From Phoenix dactylifera (taxonomy: Eukaryota > Streptophyta > Magnoliopsida > Arecales > Arecaceae): a stretch of DNA of 64,000 nucleotides. The stretch is taken from positions 26,917,146 to 26,981,145 of the forward strand of contig NC_052399.1 of assembly GCF_009389715.1 (NCBI RefSeq), in the 5' to 3' direction. Made by a program: the position numbers and the translations under genes. The notes under the pieces are model-generated. The model made no database searches, was not told the origin of the DNA, and saw nothing but the letters and a program-made list of their open reading frames with translations. Of the stretch, positions 20,534 through 31,500 are shown in pieces. How positions within the stretch are numbered: position 1 is the first letter of the stretch; each line of letters starts with the position of its first letter.

Positions 20534-21946
20534 ATGGAGCATCGCCCGCAACATTTCCTTATAGTGGCCTACCCGGCCCAAGGCCACATCAACCCGGCTC
20601 TCCATCTCGCCAGGCGCCTCGCCAGCACCACCGGCGCTCATGTCACATTCTCCACCGCCATCTCCGCTCACCGCCGCATGTTTCCGGCCCTGTCGAAACC
20701 CGACGAGGAAGTAGAAGACGGCCTCCTCTCCTACATCCCTTTCTCCAATGGCTACGACAATGGTTTCAAAGCCGGCACTGGTACCGAAAACGCCCAGGAT
20801 TTCGTGTCCAAGTTCAAGCTCGTCGGATCCAGAACTCTCTCCACTATCATCGCAAACCTTGCCGCACGCGACCGCCCCGTGACCTGTATGATCCACACCA
20901 TGCTCTTCATGTCGTGGGCCGCCGACGTCGCTTATGATCATGGCGTCCCTCCTGTCGTCTACTGGATCCAGCCTGCCGCCGTCTTCGCTATCTACTACCA
21001 CTATTTTCATGGCTTCGAAGAGCTCATCACCTCCCACAGTCAGGACCCATTATTTACGGTAAACTTTCCGGGACTGCCGCCGTTCCGAATCCGTGACCTC
21101 CCAACCTTCACTATCACCAATTCCGACGATCCCTACTATGTGATTCTCCTTGATTTCAGAGAGACCTTTGATATGTTGGACCGGAAACAAAGGAGCTCGA
21201 AGCCAAGAATCATGATGAATACCTTCGAGGCATTAGAGGCTGATGCAATCAAGGCAGTCGGTAACGTGGAGCTCATCACCCTAGGGCCGCTCGTACCGTC
21301 CCTTCCTTTGCTTGGAATGGATTCAAAAGATAAGGATCTTTTCAAACCGGATGACAAGGGGTACATGGAATGGTTGGACTCGAAGCCGGAGAGGTCGGTG
21401 GTGTATGTGTCTTTCGGCAGCATCGCGGTGATGAAGAAGCAGCAACTGGAGGAGGTTTTGAGGGGGCTGAGGGAGAGTGGGAGGGCTTACCTGTGGGTGG
21501 TGCGGAAGGACGGCAGAGAGGAAGGAGTCGAGCTCGAAGACGAGGAGAACGGGATGGTGGTGGAGTGGTGCTCCCAAGTGAAGGTGCTGTCCCATCCCTC
21601 CGTAGGATGCTTCGTGACCCACTGCGGGTGGAATTCGACATTGGAGAGCTTGGTGTGCGGCGTGCCGACTGTAGGGGTGCCGCAGTGGTCGGACCAAGGG
21701 ACAAATGCGAAGCTCGTGGAGACGTGGGGGACGGGGGTGAGGACCGAGGTCGACAAAGAGGGAGTGTTAGAGGGGAGAGAGTTGAGGAGGTGCTTGGAGG
21801 TTGTCATGGGAGAAGGGGAGAGAGGGGTGGAGATCAGAAAAAGGGCAGAGATTTGGAAAAACAAAGCACAGGAGGCCATCCGTGAAGGTGGGTCGTCAGA
21901 TGTGAACCTCAGGGCTTTTTTGGAGCAAATTGCAAGCAACAATTAA
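20534..21946 (+). CDS. UDP-glycosyltransferase, UGT75-like, intronless
   Basis: Family-1 glycosyltransferase of 470 residues, presumably cytosolic, transferring a sugar from a UDP-sugar to a small acceptor. Catalytic His18 lies in YPAQGHINPALHLARRL. The 44-residue PSPG donor motif runs from Trp345 to Gln388, with HCGWNS at 363-368 and final Asp387-Gln388. Gln at the last position usually goes with UDP-glucose. WIQPAAVFAIYYHYF (144-158) resembles the UGT75 group (anthocyanin 5-O- and crocetin-type glucosyltransferases). The acceptor cannot be read from sequence. The Asp that many UGTs use to activate His is not evident; the region reads CMIHTMLF (118-125), which I recall as common in UGT75. 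The first ATG after the TATA box is taken as start. A foldback element lies close upstream and a 21-bp minisatellite downstream. Confidence 0.9.
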   Translation: MEHRPQHFLIVAYPAQGHINPALHLARRLASTTGAHVTFSTAISAHRRMFPALSKPDEEVEDGLLSYIPFSNGYDNGFKAGTGTENAQDFVSKFKLVGSRTLSTIIANLAARDRPVTCMIHTMLFMSWAADVAYDHGVPPVVYWIQPAAVFAIYYHYFHGFEELITSHSQDPLFTVNFPGLPPFRIRDLPTFTITNSDDPYYVILLDFRETFDMLDRKQRSSKPRIMMNTFEALEADAIKAVGNVELITLGPLVPSLPLLGMDSKDKDLFKPDDKGYMEWLDSKPERSVVYVSFGSIAVMKKQQLEEVLRGLRESGRAYLWVVRKDGREEGVELEDEENGMVVEWCSQVKVLSHPSVGCFVTHCGWNSTLESLVCGVPTVGVPQWSDQGTNAKLVETWGTGVRTEVDKEGVLEGRELRRCLEVVMGEGERGVEIRKRAEIWKNKAQEAIREGGSSDVNLRAFLEQIASNN

Positions 21947-22337
21947 GATTTGAGAATGTCATCACAAATGTCCAAATTATTTTGTGTTTCAAGTTTATTT
22001 AACCATGTGCCAGGAAGACTTAACTTAATGCAATATACCAAGATATATAAAGTGTGTTTCAAGCCTTATTTAATGGTGTGTACTCGGTAAATACTAAATA
22101 AATTCTTATCTATGTGATTCTCATATGAAAATTTAATAATTTTTTAAACAATTTCATCACCTAGCTAGAAAATTTGTTAGATAGATAAATAAAAATTGAG
22201 AGGGTGCATGTAATCATAAGCAGCATACCATGGACTTCATCTTTTAGAGATGATTGGCAGAGTAATTGAGGATATTAACTGTGTGCCAAGATATAATAAG
22301 TAAATATCAGGCTCGATTAACTATGTTCAAATCTTTT

Positions 22338-22484
22338 ATAAATGTGTACCAAGCTTACTTAATTGTGTACTAGGAAGACTTAAATGTGTGCCAGGCTATA
22401 TTAACTGTGTTCTAAGCTTACTTAACTATGTGTCAGAAATACTTAATTGTGTCCCAGGCTATCTAAAGTGTGTTCCAAGTCGGG
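22338..22484 (+). repeat. 21-bp minisatellite, seven units
   Basis: Units start at 22338, 22359, 22380, 22401, 22422, 22443 and 22464 with an exact 21-nt step. The consensus is close to TTAACTGTGTGCCAGGCTTA plus one base. Related, less regular copies (GTGTTTCAAG, CATGTGCCAGG) are scattered from about 21985, directly after the UGT stop codon. Confidence 0.85.
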
Positions 22485-22619
22485 GAGCACCTAAGGAGAG
22501 AGTTAGGTTGCTGCCGGTTTCAAGGAGCACGTGTCCAGATGTGAGGGTTTGGAGTTCCTCTGGCAGTCCCAGAGTCCGTGTGAGAGACATTTACCACACC
22601 CTTCAGAGTGAGCAGCACA

Positions 22620-23675
22620 CAGTATAGGATTGCGGTTGAATCTCGAGGTTCGGTCTCCCCCCACGGGTGGCCATATTTCTCTAAAAGATGGTTTGGGGCA
22701 GGTTGCCAATGAGGTTAGTGCTGTGCGAGTGGGGACTGGACTTCATCCTCAGTACCCAGGGTGCCAGTTGGAGGAGACAGTGGACCACGCTTTGTTCCAG
22801 TATGTGCGTGCTAGGAGGGTATGGGGGCTCGTTGACATCCCATCAGATGTGCGGAGCCATTCAGGCCCTTTCTTGCAAGTACTTAGACAGTGGGTCATCG
22901 CCCCTCAAACTCGGCAAGTGGCCATTGTGGCGGTTTATACAGCTTACCACATCTTACTAGCCAAGAATGCCCGAACATTTGGAGAGACCAGTCCTTCATC
23001 CAGGCTTGTCATGGAGCGGGCCTGAGTTCAAGCGGCAGAGGTCACCCACATTGGTCCATTGGATGGGCCTTTGATAACTCGGGCCACCTAGGGCTTTATT
23101 TCTGCTCTTGTAGTGCCTCAGATGGTATTTTTCACCTAGGAGCTCCGACCCCTGAGTTTTCTCAAGGTCAAATTCGATGGATGCGTGTTTGAAGGTGGCA
23201 AGAGTAGTGGTGCATGCTTCATCATCGGGGGCCCAGATTTTCAGGTGATTGCTGCTGGCAGGTGTCAGATCTTTGACACCTCCATTTCGGAGGCGGAGTT
23301 GAGAGCGGCGTAGGCTGGCTTAGGGTATACATGGCGTGTGCTATGAGCTAGAGCGGTCCTACTGGAGGGCGGCTCAGCCACGGTGATCGGTTGAATTCAG
23401 AAAAATCTGGTGGCACAGATGGGTGTCACCCCTTACTTCGGGACATCCAGGTCATGGTGAGGAGTGATGTTGAGTTCCAGGTTAGGCACGTTTATAGAGA
23501 GGTTACTGAGGCTGCGAACTAGGTGGCCTCGTATGTGGCTGATAACTCTAGGAGTACTCTGTGGGTCGGAGAAAGAGAGTTGCCTAGCGCACTCCGTAAT
23601 ATGTTGTCTTTTTTACTTTTTTGGATGTATCCATACTAGAGGTGTATGAGCCATCCGCTATAGCAGAAAAAAATT
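22620..23675 (+). mobile_element. LINE relic: reverse-transcriptase zinc-binding and RNase H end
   Basis: Fragments read CQLEETVDHALFQY...RRVW (about 22758-22820), like the zinc-binding region after plant LINE reverse transcriptases. KFDGCVFEGGKSSGACFIIGG (from about 23168) and AELRAA follow, like the RVT_3 RNase H domain. VRHVYREVTEAA and VASYVADNS (from about 23480) are its end, then an A-rich tail near 23667. Stops and frameshifts break the frames, so it is dead. Confidence 0.75.
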
Positions 23676-25529
23676 CAAATAAGCTCGAGACTTACACTAG
23701 TTTAAACATCATTAATTAAATAATAAAACAAATTCAGCTAAAAATGCTGCATGCATACATACAAGACAATGTCCTACTCTCTTAGGAGTTTGGATGCTTA
23801 ATTACATACTACAATTTGGCCTTCCTCTTTTCCATTGTACACACATACATACATTGCATACATACGTACATTACGTACGCATGTACATAATGCCTTCCCC
23901 CTTTTTTTTTGGAATAATGCCTTCCTTTTACCGAGCACAATTTTTGTGAGTAATGCTAGGGGTTCTTCGTCCCCGTGGTAGAATCTCGCAACTCCATATT
24001 CCTTACACTTGATTTTTAACAACCTCATATGATCCAATTTTTTAGTTTGCATATATTACAGTATGAGGATTGTCACCAACAATAGTACAATTTAATTTTC
24101 TCAATGTAAAAATAATGATATTTGAATAGAAATATAACATCTGACCAAAATCTTAAATAATAATTCTTGGCAGAGGACCAAATTTGGAGCCAAGATCGGG
24201 AACTCGGTAAGGTAATTGATCATAATATCATAGATCATAAACCACAAACCTCCATTCCGAAAGTCCTTGATCATAGAACCTATCTATTTCTCTCATGGCA
24301 GTACGATATATCAGTTCAGTTTATCAAAAGCATGTCTAATTGTTAGGACAACAGCGAATAGATTCAAAGGATATAGGATAAAACTTGGCAGGGGGAAAAC
24401 AGCCTTCCATTCCCAACTATTTCTTCAAATGATATAAAAAGCAGACTCCTCTGCATAGTAATTCTAAGTACTAACCTCTTGACTGCCAGTGAAAAATCTT
24501 CTTGCAGACCACGAAAGAACAGAAATCTATTTGATCTCAGCACCTACTTTGCCTTGCATTCTTCTCGAAAAACCATCATATGTTATATTCTTCATAGATC
24601 AGAATGAGAAAGATTTATTCAGTCAATTATATCCTCTGGCAGGCTATAGCCTATATGCTCGTCTGAAAAAGGAAAAACCAGAGCATAGAGAAAGAGACAA
24701 AAAGGCACAGTATACCAAAAGGCAATCTCTTGCAGCTAAGCATAAAAATTGCTTCCTACAGCTAAGCAATTTTATTTCCAGAATTAAACAATTCTTAAGA
24801 TACATTACAAACTTGAATTAGCTGTAGGAAGGAATTTAACACTTAAATCGACTGGGAACAAATTATCACACACATACCAGCAGATCTATGTAATCTGGGT
24901 CTAAACAACAACGCATACATCCACAAGGATGACTATCTTTTACCAGCATCTTCTTATCTCATAGTGAGAATGTGTCAGTATTGGGCTTGAGGAATAAGTT
25001 CAGTGAACGCTTATCTTCAGCATCTCTTCGACGCTGCCGACAAAGAATAGCAATACTTGAAATCAAAGCAAAATTGGTGGATTGATGTGCTGCAGCAGAA
25101 GAAATATATGAACAATATATTTGAAGAAGGGGAGACTCCATCTTATCAACTGCAGGTCATATTGCTGTGGTATCTGAAAACATAGAGAAAATGAGATTAG
25201 AAAATCGATGTCTATTGTTGAAGAATTGTGGCTGTGCTTCAGCCATTTTCACCAAGGAATAGAGAGGAAACAGCTTAAGTCTATGGAAAAACGTGAGTTT
25301 TTTTCAAGAAAAGTGGTGATCCGCCCAAACCAGAAAAGACAAATACCCGAAGGTTTCCAAATTACTTCACATGCATGCATTTGGATCTCCACAGATAAAG
25401 AGTCATGGCAACTAGTAATGGTAGATATGCTTTTTACAGAATTATTGCCTCATTATGACAACCATCTTAGTATTGTAAGCTGACCTAAGTATGCATGTAA
25501 TGGTCTTGGCAACTTGTGCTGTCAAAAAT
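23676..25529. other. Intergenic DNA 3' of WAV2
   Basis: No gene recognised. A 60-codon minus frame at 24959-25141, preceded by an acceptor-like CTGCAG, might be a 3' exon or chance. It shows no motif. Part of this stretch nearest 25529 is WAV2 3' UTR. Confidence 0.45.
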
Positions 25530-28500
25530 TTAATATGACAGATTAATACCCTCATCCTCATCATTTTTGTGGCTCAATTTCACACCTTGCATCTCTGGAA
25601 CATATTGATTCAAGAACAATTCAATCATTCTCCAGTAACGGTCCCCACCCGAGAGCCATGTGTCCATATGCATGCCACTTGGAAAGTCAACAAATAGACA
25701 ATGCCGATTATGCTCAACCACTTTCTTATACAGCATCTGCATGTGAGATGGGGGAACCATCTCATCTTGCAACCCGGATAGGAAGAGAATTGGTTGTTTA
25801 ATCTGCAAAGTAACAAAAAAGATAATCAAATGAGCATAGAAAGCCAGTTTAAGAATGTGCACCAAAAATAAAGGAGCAAATAAACAAGTTGATGGAAAAA
25901 TTAGACAGTGACAGCACTTGGGATAGCGGAAATGAATTTATTTGGCTGATGATTGGAAAAAGATTGCATGATGTTGACCAATATATAATTTTTTCAGTAA
26001 GACAGTCATACGAAATTATATGTTGCACTTTTGCGACATGCATTTGCAATTGTAGAATCAGAATTATGGGTTCAATAATACAAAGCTTTCCCAACATTCA
26101 GTACTCAAATATACAGCACTTTCTCTCATCAGTCAAAAAAGCGTAGGTCCGGAGAATGTTCTAAATTCTGTGTCTATATTGTTCATAAGGGTATCTTTAG
26201 TTTCTCTTCTTCTTCAAGAAAGTAAAGACTTGGACAAAGCAGCATTTCTGAGATCCACCAATTACATGTTTAAAAAGATGCATCAGCACATATTCTTTTA
26301 ATTTCTTTTCAGTCTATTAAAGGCATGGAATATTGAAAATATCAATGAATTGGACAAATTGCTGAGAAAGCTGATTATGCATTGGGCTAAATGTATGAAA
26401 ATTTATTGAACATGCATCTATAAAATTCAGGAATACCATGAAGAATCAGGATCTAATGAACATCAAAGTTAACAGAGCATGATAAGTATAGTATCTCTCC
26501 ATACCGTGTGGTATATTTGGAGAGTAGGAAATTTCTAAAATTCAGCAAAATTTTGAAAAGAAAATGACAAGAGGGCATGTCATCCTCTGGATCTTCACCT
26601 TTAACATGAATACTCACTTGCAGCCATGTCATTGCCTAATAGATCTGCTGACACGACTAAAGAACACAATGGCTCTTCCATAGACTGATGCCGGACAGCA
26701 GGGAAAGAAAAGAAAGAGAGAAGGAGAGAGAAGGGAAGGAGAACTAGGCTTCACACCTAGCCCTACCTCAGGGTTTCACACCGAGGTTAAAAGAAGAGAA
26801 TCAGAATTTTTATTCATAGCATACCCTATAGGATATATTGTTCATATATTTATAAGATCCAGAAAATGCAAAGACCCCCTAAAAAGAAACTAATCTCACA
26901 AAAGACCCTCACAATAACGAAATACCAAAATAAGCCCTAAAGGTTATCAAATAACAAAATACCCTAATAAGCCCAAATAAAATAAAATCAATCCAACCAT
27001 AATGAAACTAGCTGAACCACCCTCCTGTGGTGACTGTAGACCCGAGTGACGGGCGCTCTAGCACTGGTATCCGCACCAGCTCCCCCGGGTGGAAAGAAGT
27101 CAACCTAGCACGGCTCGGTGTAGCTCTGGTAATACTCCAACAGGTCCGGATCAATCTATTATAGCTCCTCGCACGTGATCCAAGTGGATTCAAACTTTGG
27201 TCATCCTCGCCAACGAACCAAGAAGCGTTGGATGCCTCCATCTTTAAATGTTTTGAATTGAACTTGTTTTTTTGCCTTTTTATCTTGTCGCAGTTCTGAA
27301 GAAGCATTAAGACTTGAAATATCTTTTGCCAGTTCCCCATCTGTTCTGGCATCCCTTTTGACAACTTTCCAGCGTTCATTCTTATCATCTAGGTCTAAAT
27401 CTTGCTTGTTGATATCAACAAAGTTCTTCTCCTTGATGGACTTCAGGTTTTGGATAGCAACTTCATCCATGGGATCAACTAGAAATAGCACTTCAAAATC
27501 CTTTTCAAGCAGTTTCCCTAGGAAAGGAGCATTTCTTGCACTCATCAAATTGTTTGCTGCAATGTAGTAGATATCCTTTTGTTCTAGTTTCGTATTCTCA
27601 ACATACTCGTCTAAGCTAATTAACTCGTTTTCGCTCTGAGAAGAGAAGAACTGAAGGAGCAGAGCAATGTTCATGATTCAATTGATCTTCTATGCAACCC
27701 AATTTCATAAATTTGCCAAAGTTCTCCCAGAACTTCTCATAGTCTTTTTTGTTTTCACTGAGAGAAATGCCCAGTATTATAGATCTATTTTAGATTCAGA
27801 TTCAAAAACCACTATTTTTCCAATCAGAGCCATCTCTCTCTGTCTCTCATTGAGCTTCTCCTCCATCATAGAACCCCCACCACCACCCAACCCTAAAGGA
27901 AAAGGGGAAAAAAGGCAATGAGGCACCAGGGCCACCTTCTCTGTTTGAATGCCTCAACCTTTTCAAGAAATTATATAACAATAGTTCAATAGTGATAGAT
28001 CTAAAAAATCTCATTCAAGAAGAAAGGATGGGTATGTAAAATCATAAGAATAAATTATATTGAAAAAGCATCTCTCCATGTAAACAGGACAAGGCTTGTT
28101 ATTTACCAATATTGATCTATGATAACAACATCTGACAAGATTATGGTTACGGTTTTTTGCATTATGCCCCTTCGAGTTTTTGGATTCCCATGTATAACCC
28201 TCTAATTTGGCATTTTGCATGAACACCCTTTCAAATAAATTACTTTTGAGCCAATGGATGTTCTCCTTCCCCAAGAACTGCATGTGCACATTCCCCCGCA
28301 TGTGGCTCAAGTGGTGAAGGGTCCCCGTTTGCTACCATTTGGAACCGTCAACCCAACCATGATTAAAGTTATTTGATCATGATTAAAGGTTAACTTTTAG
28401 AAATGACAAAACTACCCTCTATCCATAGTTGGAGAAGAGTATTTATGTCATTTTGTCCCCAAAACAGTTAGTTTTAAAGCTAGTCAATGGCAAGGGAATT

Positions 28501-31500
28501 GATGTAAAAACAAATTATTCAAAAAGGTATTAAGAAAATGCTAATTTACATGGTTGTACGTGCAAAGTCAAAAATGGCAAGGGCAAGCCATGGTGCAATG
28601 ATAAGGTTGCCCCATTGTAACCTGGTGTCACATGTTCCAAATATGAAAATAATCTATCCACATGCGAGGGCAAGGCCACATGCATCCGACCCTCCCCAGA
28701 CTCTACATTTGTAAGAGCCTCGTGCACTAGGATGCCCTTATACATGCAAAATTAAAATTGTAAAGGTTTAGATACGCCAAAAGAAAACCCCTTACGCTTA
28801 AGCATTCTATTTCTTTTAAATTGGACCAGTTCACTCAACCACATGAAAGATGTCCTCTTCTAGAATTCTTCCAAAAGACAAAGTAAAATGCATGCATCAG
28901 CACCTTATCTAGAGCGGTTTTGCTAAAACTGAAATCAAACAAAACACCCGTGCGAAGTAAATTTTCTAGAGTATTAAAGGCTCACCTGCCCAATAATATC
29001 AATGGTACTCCATGGTGAGCGTACAAGAAAATTTAAGACCTTCAGTCCTTTTGATGCACTTCCACCAATGAACCACCTTAAGAACGGTAACATAACTCCA
29101 GCCATGTCCAATATAGAGGTGAAAGTATTCTCCAATATAATAGCAGAAACCTGCAGTTTAAAATTATGCACTATAATCACTATGCTAAAAATATTCATGC
29201 AGAGGAGTAACAAAGATCAAACTTCTAAACAGCAGGACGTTCTAAATAAAGAATTTCAAACAGAATAAATGTCTGAATAAAATGATGGCCAGACTGGTTT
29301 GTCCCTAAACTTGAAAAAAGAATCAAGTTCAAACCTAATTTGAGCATTTATAAGGTACCAGTTCTCTTAAATTGCATAATGTCAACCATTTACTTTATTA
29401 CTATAGGAGCTATCAGTCCATGAAGATACCATTTTCTTTCAATAATATAGTGATCAGAACTATATTTCACCTTACATATACTTATTTTATGGAAAAACCA
29501 TCTAATTCCATTTAGGTGGGCACCAAAAGTCAAACATAAAGAGGAAAAAAAGAAACTATAAGAACAAAAATCCCAATTTTATTTATTTTCAACCAATATT
29601 CAGCAAGTTCTATGTTACTTGGACACTTCATTTTAAGCTATCCGTGAGTGTTGACATTTTGGACACTCGAACACAACACAATACGGCTAGAAACTCCACT
29701 TTGAAGTGCCTTGCTGATGCCATACTCTAAACTTAGCACTTTTTTTGGAGCGCCATTTAGGAGAACTCTTAGTTTTAAGTGCTGGGCACTTTAAATTAAT
29801 TATTTTTTAAATTTAATGTTACCAAGGTCTTGTCGATATTTCAAGCAAAGTGTCCTTATGTTTTAATATAAAATTATCAAGATTACATAGGCACTTTAAG
29901 CAAAGTATCACTCCTGTTTTAATATAAAGTAATAACAAATAATATGAACTATGTTCTTAATACAAAGTAATCACAGTTATATAAACACTTTAAGTTAAAC
30001 ATATCATAATTAATTATCAATTTAAGTGTCCCAATATATCTTAAGTAACTTTAAGTGAACCTAGCAAATAACTGAAATAACTTGTAAACACATAATCTAT
30101 TAGTTTGTTTGTTAGACAGCATCTAATAACTCTCCATCCCCTTTTAAATCTCTCTTTTTTCAATAGGCAACAAAATGCACTATATGTTTGTGTATGCATG
30201 CACACTTGGAGGCAACCATGTCCAACTCTTGAGGATTCTTAGAGTGCTAAGTGTCTAGAAAACATTGATAAAATATCCTCTTACTAAAATGAATATCTGT
30301 GGTTACAATTTTAGCAATGATACTTGATGATAGAATCTTCATTTAATATCGATAGTGCCAATGAATGATTGTCTAAAATTCTAACCTGGATAATGAAAGA
30401 AAAGGAAAATTATAAAGATACTACTACATAGGAGAGACGTCAAGAGTGGAAGTAGGCTTCCACATAAAGACTATAATGCTTATCAGTGCCATTCAAGGAG
30501 CTTGTTTGGTTGCCCTGTAACCGTGTTAAAGCTCCACTTCTTATTAGGCAAGCAAGCTTTGCTACTTGGTCATCCATGAGTATGACCATTAGTCATAACT
30601 GAAAACTACCAAAGTTTATCCATTTCAAAGGGCAGCCTCTGAAATGAGCAGATATTGAGCTACAACTTAATCACATTTAAAGTGCCCTACAGCAACTTAT
30701 TCATCCAGAGTTTGGGGTTTTGCGTCGAACCTAAACTGATTAGGCTTGCTTATCATGATTGTATATGTATGCATTACCATGTAACTCTTAGATCACATCT
30801 AAACTCTTGGTACTACTAATATATCCTTTACTCTTGACTTATATATCCCTAATAATCTGTTTGTTTATAAATATAGCTTATGAAGCTACTTTACACAAGA
30901 ACAAGGAGTAATATAACGATATTCCAAGCTATTTGTCATATGAGCACTCCAATCAATGAACATATTGTACGCCATTTTTTCAGGAGTTGAATTATATTTC
31001 TTCTTCATGTAAACTTATGGTAGTTCATTTACAATGCTCATGATGAACACCATCTTTCACAGTAACATAATAAGTCAACCCCCTTGCATTGAAATTCACA
31101 AATAGGAACTTGATTGGTTAATAAAAGCGAGTTGTGGAACTTGAAGGGGAAGAAATCGAGATTTAACCCATATAATAGGAGAAAACCAAATTTAAAAGTT
31201 GTAAATAGACACCCTCACTCAGCCAATTAAAGAGCATGATTATCTATTAGCTGCTAAGGAATCCATTCTTGATGATCCTAAGCAACCATTAGTAAAGATT
31301 TAAGGAGACAGAGCTTCATTTCAAAAGAAACCTTGATGGGAGGCTGATGTGGGATGAACTTCTAGTGTGCTAATGAGTTGATGAAAACTTGAAGATGATA
31401 TGTTGAACCGATCCCTATACCAGGCATATTGATATCGTATTAGCACGGTATCGGTATGGGGTCCGGAACCAAGATGGCGAATCTACTACCAGTCGTACAA

